DNA from: Urophycis tenuis
Taxonomy: Eukaryota > Chordata > Actinopteri > Gadiformes > Phycidae
NCBI GenBank assembly: GCA_036785325.1
Contig: JAXIVH010000008.1
Coordinates: 9,838,395-9,902,394 of the forward strand
DNA: 64,000 nucleotides
Direction: 5' to 3'
Position 1 is the stretch's first letter. Each line of letters opens with the position of its first letter. A program made the translations under genes and the position numbers. Shown piece by piece: positions 26,222 to 38,000 of the stretch. The notes under the pieces are model-generated. The model did not search any database. It saw only the letters and a program-made list of their open reading frames with translations, and was not told the origin of the DNA.

Positions 26222-29200
26222 TCAGGTGAAGAAGTAGGCGTGAAGCTCCTCCTGTTCTGACACCTGGTGCACGTTGCTGTGCTTGATCTTGCGGGCGACA
26301 GGCTTCGACCTGGCCATCAGCCGTCGGCTGTTCTGTAATCGGAAGGGAAATGCGGATGACATACACCATACAAACCTCCACGAACTGACCATTTGCACTG
26401 TGGCGGAGGTTACAAGACGTGTGTGTGTGTGTGTGATTATTTGTATTGTTCTAATGCTGTGCGTGAAGACGGACTGTTTTCCTGATGTCGGCCCGAGCTC
26501 TCTCTTTGGCCTTCCTCTGTCGCTCCTCCTGGTGCTCTTTCTGCTGCTGCAGCTTCTGCTCACGTTGCCTGCAGGGGGACACGGGGCAGACGTGCTCACT
26601 GACATTGAGTTGCTAATGTGGTTTGATTACATTCTACATGTGACATATACACCTCCTGAAACTTAAGGTTGTTCCTATTGTCAGATACTACTTTGCGGAC
26701 ACTTAACTAAAGCAACTCAGTTACATGATGAAGGAAAGGGATCTGCACGCGGGGGAAGTCTGCCTTCAGGGCTCGAGGCCCGAGGGCCTTTGGGAAGTGG
26801 GCTGACAGTATAAAGGGCGACAAAGTTTGTGTTGGGCGGCGATAGCGGTGGATGAGTTGTCAAACACAGGACTTTGACCCACAATGGGAGACGGAAAACG
26901 TCTTCCGTGGGCACGGGGCGCCTGCAGGTGGACTGCAGACGACGGGGATCAGAACCCAGAACCTTGGATGTTAAAACACCCCGACTGCTAAGGACTATCC
27001 CAGTACAACTCAGACCTATGAAAAGCCACATCATCATCATCATCATCATCGTTGTCGTCATCCTCATCATCACCATCATCCTCATCATTGTCGTCATCGT
27101 CGTCACTATCATCATCATCATCATCATCATCATCACCGTTGTCGTCATCGTCGTCATCATCACCATCATCATCATCATCATCATCGTCATCATGCAGTAG
27201 TCTCGAGGTCCAGCCCACCTCATCCTCCTCTCCCGGTCCTTCATCTTCTCCACCTTGTCCAGCGTGTCCCGGGGGATCAGCTCCATGTGCTCCAGGAGCT
27301 GCAGCAGGTGGATCTCGATGACCGCCAGCATCTGGAGGGTGGTCAGGTTGGCCTTCATGTCCCCCACGCAGCAGAGGTACACCTCCTCCACCTTGTGGCC
27401 CAGGGCGTCCATCATTTCGTCCTGTGCCCCCCCAAAGAAGAGTTCAGAGGAGTAGATGTGTGCACATCCCACCCGATTGGCCAGGTGCAGGACAATGAGA
27501 GCAAATCCAAGTGAAAAAGAAATAAAGTCCGCGACACTGCTTGTCTACTGTGAATTATTTAATAGAGCGCAACGTTTCGACCTTCAGGTCTTCATCAGGC
27601 ATCAGGCACTTTGCCTGATGAAGACCTGAAGGTCGAAACGTTGCGCTCTATTAAATAATTCACAGTAGACAAGCAGTGTCGCGGACTTTATTTCTTTTTC
27701 ACTTGGATTTCCCCCCCAAAGAAGAGCCATGGAGGTGAGTACATGAATACTGCAGGGATTGCAATACTGTACTGAGAGTGTGTTTGAGTTGCAGTCGGTC
27801 GGGCGAACGCGTGGAAGTGGTGTTTTGTGGGGTTATTTGCAAAAAAATTTAAATAAAAGGAAATAAATTTGCCTTCATGAAAATATCGTTCATAACTTCC
27901 CTCATACCTCATCTGCGGATTTACATTTTCCAAAGTTGTAGAGGCGGGCTTTCAGCTCCAGCTCTGCGATCCTCTCTTTCTTGGTGGCGATGGCCTTGGT
28001 CATGATGTCAATCTGGGCGCTCAGCTGCTCTGTGTCCCTCTCCCTAAACACAGAGCAACACGGTTTAACTCTTTACCATCATAACTCTCACCTTTTTACG
28101 GGACCTTTCAGAGGCTAGGGGTCCAGCGGGAAGTTGTATAGAGAGATTGGATGAAGCCACTGGATGTCTGACTTACACCCAGTGAGTCAGTAGCCCTGGT
28201 TCTGATGCACCAGTGCACTGCTGGGCCACATGGTGGAGGCTGAATGCATACGGCGCACACAGTAATATTAAAGGGATATTCCGCCATTTTTGGAAATAAG
28301 CTCATTTTCCACCTTCCCTCGAGCAAAACAATGGATCTTTACCCTTTTACCGTTCATCCAGCCGTTCTGTGAGTCTGGCGGTACAACTTTTAGCTGTAGC
28401 TTGGCATAGATCATTGAATCGGATTAGACCATTGGCATCTCGCCCGCTTAGAAGTGACTACGATTTCCGGAATTTTTCCCATTTAAAACTTGTCTCTTCT
28501 CAAGTTTGAAAGTGCAATAAGACCGACGGAAAATGAAACGTGGCGATTTTCTAGGCTGATTTTACCCGGAACTATACTCTCATTCTGGCGTAATAATCAA
28601 GGAAAGTTGCAAAGGTACCATGGGCGCAGTGATATGACGCAGCGCCTCAATAGTCCCTGTAGGCTTCTTCCGGCAATACAATCAACGTGATTACCTGCTA
28701 TTACCGGTGGTATACCGGGACTATACTTTGAGGCGCGTCATGCCAATGGTCTAATCCGATTCAATGATCTATGCTAAGCTACAGCTAAAAGTTGTACCAC
28801 CAGACTCACAGAATGGCTGGATGAACGGGAAAAGGGTAAAGATCGATTGTTTTGCTCGAGGGAAGGTGGAAAATGAGCTTATTTCCAAAAATGGCGGAAT
28901 ATCCCTTTAAGACATGGTCGTCATGGAAATGTACCACATCATAAGTTACACATGGGCATGGCACAGGTAAACCAACAGTTTACCACTCAGTCAACCATAA
29001 TCTCAGGAGCACAGTGCAGTCCTGACTCAACCGGAATTACATCCAGCCACCTCTTCCAATCCTTCTCAACAAAACCCAAGAGCGGTTTGGCGGCAGTAGC
29101 TGCAGTCTCTACGCCTCACAGCTTCTTCTTGCTGGCTTCCGTGGTGCGCTGTAGCTCCTCCAGGGCCTCCTCGGTCTCCCCGGAGTTCTGGATCAGAGTC

Positions 29201-30426
29201 AGGTTCTGCTCCTCCAGCTCCGTCAGCAGGTCCAGGAGCTGCTGGGGCTCTGAGAAGTACAGCTCAGGCTCCTCCTACACACGGGGGTCATAGGTTTCTC
29301 GTCTCAAAGGGCTTCACAGGCCACATTTGTTACGAGACACTGTACTATAATGGACAACCTCTCTAACCAGGAAGAAACCTTGAGAAGGAACACAGAAAGA
29401 CGCAGCCCTCCCTCCCAGGGATGGCGTGGCGTGCGATGGGCGCCATACAAATCATTGAGCGACACAAGAACGCGGGCAGAGGCATTGGTATTCATTTCGT
29501 GTCTGCTTTACTACACAGTAGAACACTGTAACAATGAGTTGGTGCTGTAGAGTGCCACTTAATGCATTGCAATAAGATGGCATACTACCTCTATAATTAC
29601 TACCTCTACTTGCTGTTTATTGTTTACTGTTGACTGTTGCTACTTGCATCTCTTTACCGTTTACTTTACAGGGCCACTGTTTAAGACTGTCACTTTACTT
29701 ACTACTGCCACTTTACAACTGTCCACTCATATTGCACTACTCATGTACATACAGCACCTTAATCGCTCCTTTGCACTTCTGGTTAGAACGCTAACTACAT
29801 TTCGTTGTCTCTGTACTTGTACTCTGCACAATGACAACAAAGTTGAATCCAATCTTACCTACTATCTAACATTTATATTTACCTCATAATCAGAGCCATC
29901 AGTGCTGGGGATGGATTCGGGTGTCCTGAAACACAGGAAACTAGTGTTAAAATCTCACATAAGACACAAACCCCAGCGTGGTGGGGACAGAACCCCACCC
30001 CCCCCCCCCCCGAGGCTGTGCGTGTGTGTGGTAGGGCTCTTACAGTTTAGCGGGGCTGATGGCGGGGGGTCTGGCCTGATGACTGGAAGACAGCCGGGGG
30101 TCTCTTATCGGTGGCAGCTTTCGAACATGACCTGAGACTCTTCTCTCCGAAGCTGCCGGGTGAACAAAAGTGTTGTTCACAATTTCTTAACTGGTCCTCC
30201 TCGTCAATCGTCCTTCAGTTTAATCCCTCTCACAAAAAGGCCTTTGAGCGTTATGAAGTATGACATATTACGTATGAGCAATGAGGTGGAGGAGTATTAA
30301 AAACTAAACATTTTGACAAAAGCAAACCCATCTGCCTCGACCTTTGTAACTTTATGGTCTCCAGTGCTCCATCTGATTAACTGATCTCAGCTCATTTGTT
30401 TGTTATTCTGTTTCTGTGTAGAGCAA

Positions 30427-30459
<33 letters not shown>

Positions 30460-32743
30460 TTCTTTTATTTTAGAACAATATTTACTAATCTGCTGCTTGA
30501 TAAATGAAACCTGATCTTTTCAATCTACGTACATAAACCTAAGTATTGTCGGTCTAAACAGATCTCCCAACAGGTCTGCCAAAAAATACATTGGATCACA
30601 TCAATAACTACATACTCACTTCCACGCTTTGTCCCTCCTGACTTGCTCCCCGAGTCCTTTCCTTGGTCCCCGGTGGCAGCAGTGTCTTGGTCGGCCTTAG
30701 CCTTGGACTGCTGGGCCTTGGACTGCTGGGCCTTGGACTGCTGGGCCTTGGACTGCTGGGCCTCCCGCCACTCAGGAGGGGACAGCTTGAACAGGAAGCT
30801 TTTGTACATCTGATACTCCTTCAGCGTCTCCTCCTTCTTAGAGATGTCACTGTTTGAGAAGCACAGCAGGATTGGACTGCCAGTCGTGCCTATTGGCGGG
30901 AACACCAAACACCCTGTTTGTACCATGAACAGGAAGCTAGCTACCTTTTAAGTGTGACCATTTCAGTTGTTAGTTTCTTGAGCTCAGCCATCTTCTCCAG
31001 TTTGCATTTGGTCTCTTTTTCAGCACTGTAAAAATAAAACACATGGCAAGTGAACTGACATTGGAATTAGTTTCCCAGAACGTTAATGCTAATTTAATTT
31101 ATTCATTTTGAAACTCCTTTGAAATGTTCTCTATTGATTGTTTTCCTATCTAAAGCCCTTTCTTAAGATTGGCACCATGATAACCAACAGTGGTAACACC
31201 TACGGCCTGATACTTCACACGTGTCTACACACAGGGGTTTGAGTTACATTTGAATGGCTTCAACCGTGTTCTGGTTGTTCTCCCTGAGGAACTTCTCAAA
31301 GCAGAGGTGGTCCTGGTCCAGCAACTGCTCGGCCCGCTGTATCCACTGCTCGTCCTCAAGGAAGACCTCATTCAGCCTCTTGATCTCCTCTTGCTTCACC
31401 ATCATAGCGTACTGAGGAGAGAAGCAAGGGTGCAAGAAGCATTACTAAGGTGTGCGGCCAAAACAGGGGTCTGGGGTTCATTCCCAGAGGAAAATGTCAC
31501 AATATAATACTTTCTGCGTTCACAGGCTTTGGGTATGGTTTGGCAGCATGGCTACAAAGTGATTGGCCAGCCCTACTAAGTTTGGCATGATTAGATCAAG
31601 TATGTGGATTGTATGAGGTACTCTGTCTTTTGATGATGTTTCTTCTTATTGTGCTCTCAAACCACATCTACCACCTCACAGCACTACACCTCCTATCCCT
31701 GGAAGGACCCTTCTTCCATGTCTCAGGATGTCTTACTTGCCTCCCGTTTTACTTGCCTTCATTTGAAAGTCATCCAATCATCAAAACATAACACGCATAA
31801 GACGGCTCTTACCTCCTGCCGAAACATCTCCCGCCGGTTGGAGATGAAGTCCTGCATGCTCTCTTTCTTTATGTTGTCTTGGGGAGGGACCACATGGCAA
31901 AGTTAAACTTAATTAAACTTAATTCAGACTAACCGCTACACTCCCCACACGATCTCCCCACATACCCAACACATACCTCGTTTGATCATGGCCATTTTCA
32001 TGTCCGAGTTGCCCATGACATGGCGCGTTGTTGCGCTGCCCTCGTCTTCCTCGTTGTCTTCCTCCAGCGTCCTCCTCAGCTCCCTCTGGACGGCCTTCAT
32101 GTGTCCCATGTAGGACATCTTCTCGTGGACCGGCAGAGCGAGGTAGCAACGCATCTCCTGGATGGATTACCAGAGGTCTTATTCAGATCGTTCTTAGGAA
32201 AGTTCCTAGCTTGTTTTAAAGGAGGAAAAGGTTGGATGGCGAAATCTCAACTCTTCTACGTTTTGGCACCGCAGTGGTGGAACGAGCACCCTGCCAATGT
32301 CAGGACTTCAGAGTCCCCATCTTCTGGAAGAGACTCAAGACCCACTTGTTCAGACTTCACCTGACCCCTGCATAACCCTACCCTCATGCTCTTATTTGTT
32401 GTACGTCTTGGCACTTTAATCGCTCTTTGTAACTTGGCACTTAGTCAGAGATGTTGTATACTAGCAATGGTTAACTTAGCCATTGAAAAGCTTGAAACTT
32501 GTTCCGGTGACTTTCTTACTGTATTAGCAGCAATGAAATGTTTCACCTTCTTATGACAAATGTACACTTTGTAATTCGCTTTGGATAAAAGCGTCTGCTA
32601 AATGTAAATGTAGTTCCTCAATATTCAATATGTAGTTCCTCAATATTTTCCTAAGAACATTCATTCATTTTTTGAAGATATCTTTTGGTGAATAGCAAGA
32701 TACCCTTGAATTTGGTCAGATCCCAGAGAGAATCAATTGACTA

Positions 32744-32822
<79 letters not shown>

Positions 32823-32941
32823 GGTTATACTTCACGCCTGTGCTCCTTGTCCTTGGCTGAGAGCAGAAAGGAAAGTTTCTCCTTGGGGAATTTCAAGGGA
32901 CTCTGGTGAGCTTTCTTTCCCATTCTCACTCCTGAGCCCAT
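26222..32941 (-). CDS. cfap100: Cilia and flagella associated protein 100 (CCDC37)
   Basis: Thirteen exons, in transcript order: 32941-32831, 32157-31977, 31877-31813, 31411-31248, 31025-30945, 30849-30620, 30152-30044, 29925-29883, 29274-29120, 28043-27908, 27421-27219, 26568-26475 and 26332-26222. All phases agree, giving 560 residues. CFAP100 (Chlamydomonas MIA1) works in a complex controlling inner dynein arm I1 in the axoneme. Recognised blocks are REMFRQEYAMMVKQEEIKRL, CFEKFLRENNQNTVEAI, AEKETKCKLEKM, DISKKEETLKEYQMYKSFL, FKLSPPEWREAQ and a highly charged coiled-coil C-terminus ending ELHAYFFT. The start is uncertain: ATG 32941 or 32923, and further 5' exons may exist. The donor at 26474 reads GTCCGT, which is weak. 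Identity rests on these blocks and on the adjacent zxdc. Confidence 0.88.
27029..27193 (+). repeat. (ATC)n/(GTC)n trinucleotide repeat
   Basis: About 165 bp of imperfect ATC repeat with GTC and CTC variants in a cfap100 intron, ending about 25 bp before the exon at 27219. Asp-, Ser- or Ile-rich open frames here are artefacts. Confidence 0.95.
27503..27710. repeat. Long near-perfect palindrome, ~99-bp arms, 10-bp spacer
   Basis: The left arm 27503-27601 and right arm 27612-27710 are reverse complements across their whole length by eye. They enclose TCAGGCACTT. A direct repeat CCCCCCCAAAGAAGAG sits next to the structure (27711-27726) and also 5' of it next to the exon (near 27427). The right arm contains GCCTGATGAAGACCTGAAGG followed by TCGAAACGTT, a motif familiar from dispersed vertebrate repeats. 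It lies in a cfap100 intron. Confidence 0.92.
28272..28906. mobile_element. TTAA-flanked MITE D with ~170-bp inverted arms
   Basis: The element starts AGGGATATTCCGCCATTTTT and ends in its reverse complement. Flanks are TTAA on both sides (28268-28271 and 28907-28910). The inverted arms extend to about 28440 and from about 28738, with a few mismatches. Kolobok-like by TTAA target and AGGG terminus. It lies in a cfap100 intron. Confidence 0.9.
29590..29856 (+). mobile_element. LINE 3' end with CATTTCGTTGT...AATCT tail
   Basis: The sequence from TTGCACTTCTGGTTAGAACG to GACAACAAAGTTGAATCCAA is a fish LINE-type 3' UTR. The same family is present in the opposite direction at 40655-40745. It lies in a cfap100 intron. 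Confidence 0.65.
30701..30760 (-). repeat. In-frame 15-bp tandem repeat in a cfap100 exon
   Basis: Four exact copies of CCTTGGACTGCTGGG encode a repeated AQQSK pentapeptide on the minus strand, directly after the conserved SPPEWRE block. Confidence 0.95.
32215..32615 (+). mobile_element. L2-like LINE 3' fragment
   Basis: It encodes the typical end of fish L2-type ORF2 (VLAPQWWNEHPANVRTSES, with KTHLFR-like remains out of frame). It ends in CGCTTTGGATAAAAGCGTCTGCTAAATG, the L2-type tail also used by SINEs. It is 5'-truncated and decayed, in the first cfap100 intron. Confidence 0.8.
32746..32819 (+). repeat. (TG)n microsatellite
   Basis: Thirty-seven TG units ending 11 bp outside the 5'-most assigned cfap100 exon, so it lies right at that exon's splice donor. 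Confidence 0.95.
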
Positions 32942-33607
32942 ACCAAAGAATGGAATGGAAAACGTGTTATGTATTTCTGCAACGGCAGCCAAATATGCAT
33001 TAACGTCTAATTAAATATCTATTTAGATGTGTCGTACAATCAATGGCAAACAACAAAATGTAGCATACACACTTGGATTAGCTTTGATGCAGCCTGATGT
33101 AGCCTACCTGGTTTATATGAGTCAACGGTGCAATCCGTGACTGAAACAACCAGAGGGTCTGAATGCATGGAGCTCTGTAAAATAAATAGGGTTACCTGAT
33201 GTCCTTCGCAGTAGACTTTACTAATGTTTTCCATGCTGGTCTTAAGTCTCATTGAAGTGTAACATATAGCCTAAGTTACTTCCTAAAGTAAACTTGTCGG
33301 GCACAACATCGTAGTCGGCAAGTTAGCTTATCAATTATGCCTTCTGAATACAATTTCGTTGGATATACTTTATACAATTGAGATTAATGGTACGCAATCG
33401 TCATTATCTTACCAGTCGTTTGCGTCCAATGACGCAGTTTCACCTAAGCAATTACTTTGTAATGCATGCAAGTGTCGTCTACTCCTTTCAACGACCAAGG
33501 TCTTCCATGTAGTTTGGTTTGAGTTGTTATGGTAACGGTAATTCTTCTGCTACTTTTATTTAATTGCTACCACACGAGGGCACCATATTCCATGTATCCT
33601 TTGTCTC

Positions 33608-33745
<138 letters not shown>

Positions 33746-34129
33746 CAAGGCTGACACAGTAACGCCAGTCAGAACAGCCTAGTGTCGAACAGTCAGAACA
33801 GCCTTTCCCAACATCAAACCTGACAAATGAGTTGTAATTATTTTTGCTTTGAATTCTACAAATCTTTCCACAAAGTTCTCAGATACCAATCATGCTGAGA
33901 AAATGAATTTGACTTAGAAGGGGCAGGGAGTACACAGACCGCATCCAACAGGCCCTCTTATTGGCTCTCTTATTATTATCTCTTACGTCATGACAGGCAT
34001 ACTGTTATCGCACTCCAATTTTATTTTTGCCACCAAAACCGAAATTTAATACAGCGCTTCCATATCGGTCATACGAGACGTCATTGCAAACGTCTCGTTA
34101 CGTGTAGGTCGGCTATGTATTTCTCAGAT

Positions 34130-34225
34130 CTGAAAACTTTATACTTTTCAAGCTATAAGCGTTTTAAAGTCAAGAAACTCTCCATTGAAATAACATTGAG
34201 CCTATTGACCCCATTGTTACCATGA
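34130..34225. repeat. Dispersed repeat copy shared with 53630-53725
   Basis: Both places share ACTTTATACTTTT, then a diverged middle, then ATAACATTGAGCCT and CCATTGTTAC in the same order and orientation. Family not identified. Confidence 0.6.
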
Positions 34226-35003
34226 CTCCGCTAATCAACTTTCCAGCAGTGTGAACCCCGGTCCAGGCTATCGTCTGTTGGATTCATTGATTCGCTCGTC
34301 AAACTGGCATTTCATACAAATTACAAGCAAGGTAAGTTTTCCATTTGTCGGTATTGGTTGAGCTACTTGACTTTGTCGTCAAATGTTCGTTAATGTTGTC
34401 TTTGTATGAGAGTGCAAATCAAACTTACTAACTAGCGAAGTATTGACATATCATTGGTGTTAGCAGTTGGTTCAACTAGCAGAGCTATCAGAAGTGCTTA
34501 ATAGTCGCTAGTTCTACTGAACGGTTGCCCGTATTTTTGGCCAACGTACTGTCTACCTTGGCCAACCATACGTTTTTATTGTGTAAAACTGATTATATTT
34601 CCTAATGCTAGTACTGTTAGCATTGATTTTTTTATTTTGTTGTTGAAGTACGACTGGTACTACTATTACTACTACTACTGCTACTATTACTAGTACTACT
34701 ACTACTACTACTACTAATAATAATAATAATAATAATGGTCAATAAAAAATAACCAATTTGGAAATTATGTATGCAGGGCTGCCAAGTTTCAGAAAATGAC
34801 AAGAGTGAGACTCTAGAACCATGATGCCTTTGGCCTTTTAACGTTGATTTATTCCTTAAGACTGATGTCCGCACCTACATGCCAGCGGCTCTCCCTGTAC
34901 TGTGGCCTCCTAATGCTAGTCTTAGTTAACCAGAAATTAGAAATGAAAATAACAAATTTTGATAAAATAAAATTTGTCCATTTAATTTCAAACAACTCTC
35001 CAT

Positions 35004-38000
35004 TTAGCTGGGGACATGTCTCATGTTGTATGTGTTAGTTGCAGATTTTGATGCCTTGATGACAGAGGCAGGGGGCTCCCACTTAACACACTGTGGCTCA
35101 AGGCTCGCCATCTTCACCGTCATGATGGATGATAGAGTTCCCTCAAGAGCCAAACTGTTTCGGGTTTTGGTTTTGTTCAGGCCAACCACAGAGAAAACTC
35201 GTTCTGCATCAGCATTTGAATGAGGAAGTACCAAGACCAACTTGGCAATACGAGACAGCCTGCCAAATCTGCTCATACCGGTCACCTTTGAAAAATGTAC
35301 ATAGGAAGCCCAATTACTCTCAAGTATTTTTGTGTAGTATTAAGTTGATTATGTCAATGGGTATTCCCATGAGAACAGAATAATTCTTACCTTATTCTTC
35401 ATTGATGCCATGTTCCCCCAAAAGCTCTCACAGTCAAACTTTGCTGGGTCTTCGGGCATGGCAATGTCCATGGACTGGTAGTCCAGAAACTCCTCAGTCA
35501 GTTTGTCACGCTCCTCAGGGCCATTGTATGGGAGAAGTTCAGGAAACCTAAAAATAAAACAATGTGCACTGATCTGGTAAAGTAGTGTAACTGAAACAGG
35601 GGTCGTTTTTCAGATGTGGTCATCAAACAAGAAAATGTGACAACAGCCTGGTCTTAGCCTGCTCTACTTGTAAAGCATATTGAGACAACGTGTGTTAGGA
35701 TTTGGCACTATAGATAAAACATACTTTACTTGATACCCCAACTAACCTGTCGACAAAGTAGAGGGCATCTTCCACTCCACACTCTGCTCTCTGCTGGACA
35801 TCCAGAAACATGGCATGTTTTATCAGAGGCTCTTTCATGGGGAGTTTCTTGATGGCATACTCCACAGCCCTTTCCAGAAATGCCACTGCTGCCTGCTGAA
35901 ACCTCTGCACTTGCTGCGGTGTAATGTCTCCTGCTTCAAGGAGCCTGTTGAGTGTAGCTCGAGTAGTGAAGCCAACCACCAACTTTTCTCCTACAAGAGA
36001 CACAAAACAACTTCAGAGGTCATTAACTATGCTGTATGCACCAACATGTCAGTATGAGACCGGACTAAGACTGTGTTGAGTCACTTTAGTCACCATCAAA
36101 AACCACAATAGCTAATTTGAAAGCCCCCCTTTAAGTATCTTCATCATATCAGTGATTGATTGAATAGTTTATTAAACAGAAATGCAAACAGCATAATCAG
36201 TCACACATTTGGGCTAAACAAAAAAGTTCTGGGGACTTGTTTCCATTGTGGTCCCATGTATGTGTGCAGCCCTCTAACAAACAGTGTGTTGAGTGAGATC
36301 AGTGAGTGGATAGTGCATGTGCATATTCTGATGTAAAACTTGGATTGGATTACAATGACTAATTACCTGGCAGTTGGTTGGATGGCTCCTTAAAGTGGAT
36401 TTCATGCAGTTCCCGGTGTTGCAAAGCTGCAGGCTTCAGAAACTTCGAGAGCAGCTTGCGGATGAAACCCCTCATCTACAAAATTTCAGAAAAGATTTAC
36501 AAATTTACATTTATTTCGTGCTAATAAAAAAGGAACAAAGATAGAACATCATACTAGCAAACTGTATCCCAACCTTCCCAATTTACCTCATCATGTAGAA
36601 GGAAGATGGATGACTTCTCTCTGGAGGAGGAGGTTGAAGGTGGAGAAGACTGGAAACGTTGCTTGATAGAAGAGCAGGTACACCTCTGTGATTGGGTCAG
36701 AGAATGCCTCCACAAGCCTCCTGAACCTTGGCTGTTTATCATCTGTGAAAAAGAGAGAAAATAAATGGTTGTGCATACTACATTTACTTTTCAGTCTGTT
36801 CTTATAACCATGCATTTGGATCATTGAAATGTGATGCCTACTTTATGACTTCATGTAGCTGGCCAGTGGCTCATACTGCTGCAGGATACGAGTCAAACAT
36901 TTCTCCAGGCTCAACCATCGAACGGAAACGTGCATGAGCATTTCCATATACTCACTTCCATGGAGCTCACAGAATTCTATGACAAGAATGCAACAACTTA
37001 ATGCCAATTTGATCAAACTCTTCTGGATTTAATTTGTACTACATTGGGACTTCACATACATACCTGTCAGGTAACCTTTACAATTGGTGCTTCCTTTGAA
37101 CCAATATCCGACATCCACAGCGAGATCCTCTGGATCAAATCCACACACCTGCAATACATGATTATTAATCACAAGACATTGTTGTCATTGGTTCATGACA
37201 CCGCACAGCATAACACCCTGTTGGACTTGACATTATACATAACGGATACGGTAGGTCTTAAGCACACATGATTCAACTCACCTCCAAAAAAGCCTGACCA
37301 GCCTGTTTGGCAGTGTTGTGTATGATGTGACAAGGACACCCATGGATGTAGATGCTGGCATTTTCTTGAAGAATTCTGGATGCGATGGAGTTCCTTGCTC
37401 CTGTATTAACAGGAGCATTATCAACATACAGACTGACACAGTTTCTCCATGGTATGGCGTTTTTCTGCAAGGCCTCATCCATCTTCTTGTAGATCACTTC
37501 AGCTGTGCCACAGTTTGGCCCGCTGGTGGGGCACATATCCAGGAACCTGTGGACAACTTTGCTGAGGTCACTGTCATATACCCGCACAGTGAGCGGGTTC
37601 AGCTTCTCACGTCCTGTAACGATAGGTACATATATCATGTCAGATTAAAGGTACACATAAGACTGAAATTGTGTGTGTGTGTGTGTGTGTGTGTGTTCTC
37701 TGATTAATATATCTAAAAAGGGTGCTGAAAAGTGAGGAAAATTTAATGACCTGTATCATTTGATCCATCTGTGATCAAAGTGAAAGGATTGGTCCTCATC
37801 TTCATGACCAGTTCCTTTCTAAAGTGAGGAGCCACTGCTTCATTTATTATGCAGGACATTTATGTGCGGGCAGACTTGAAGCTCTGTGCAGTAGGGGAAT
37901 CTTTGAAACATTCTTCGAGCAATGGGCTGAAGTGATCAGCTACTGCAAATGGTACATTGTGTTCCACCATTGACACTGCTACCTTGACCTCAGCTCTCCT

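Noticed and set aside
26988..27218. Asp-rich minus-strand and Ser-rich plus-strand open frames
   Set aside because: Translation of the (ATC)n repeat; the true cfap100 exon ends at 27219.
33040..33252. Possible 5' cfap100 exon (MRLKTSMENISKVYCEGHQ then GTAACC donor)
   Set aside because: Does not join the next assigned exon in frame; no homology recognised.
35129..35383. Plus-strand open frames over the hAT C-terminus
   Set aside because: Antisense shadows of the minus-strand dimerisation block.
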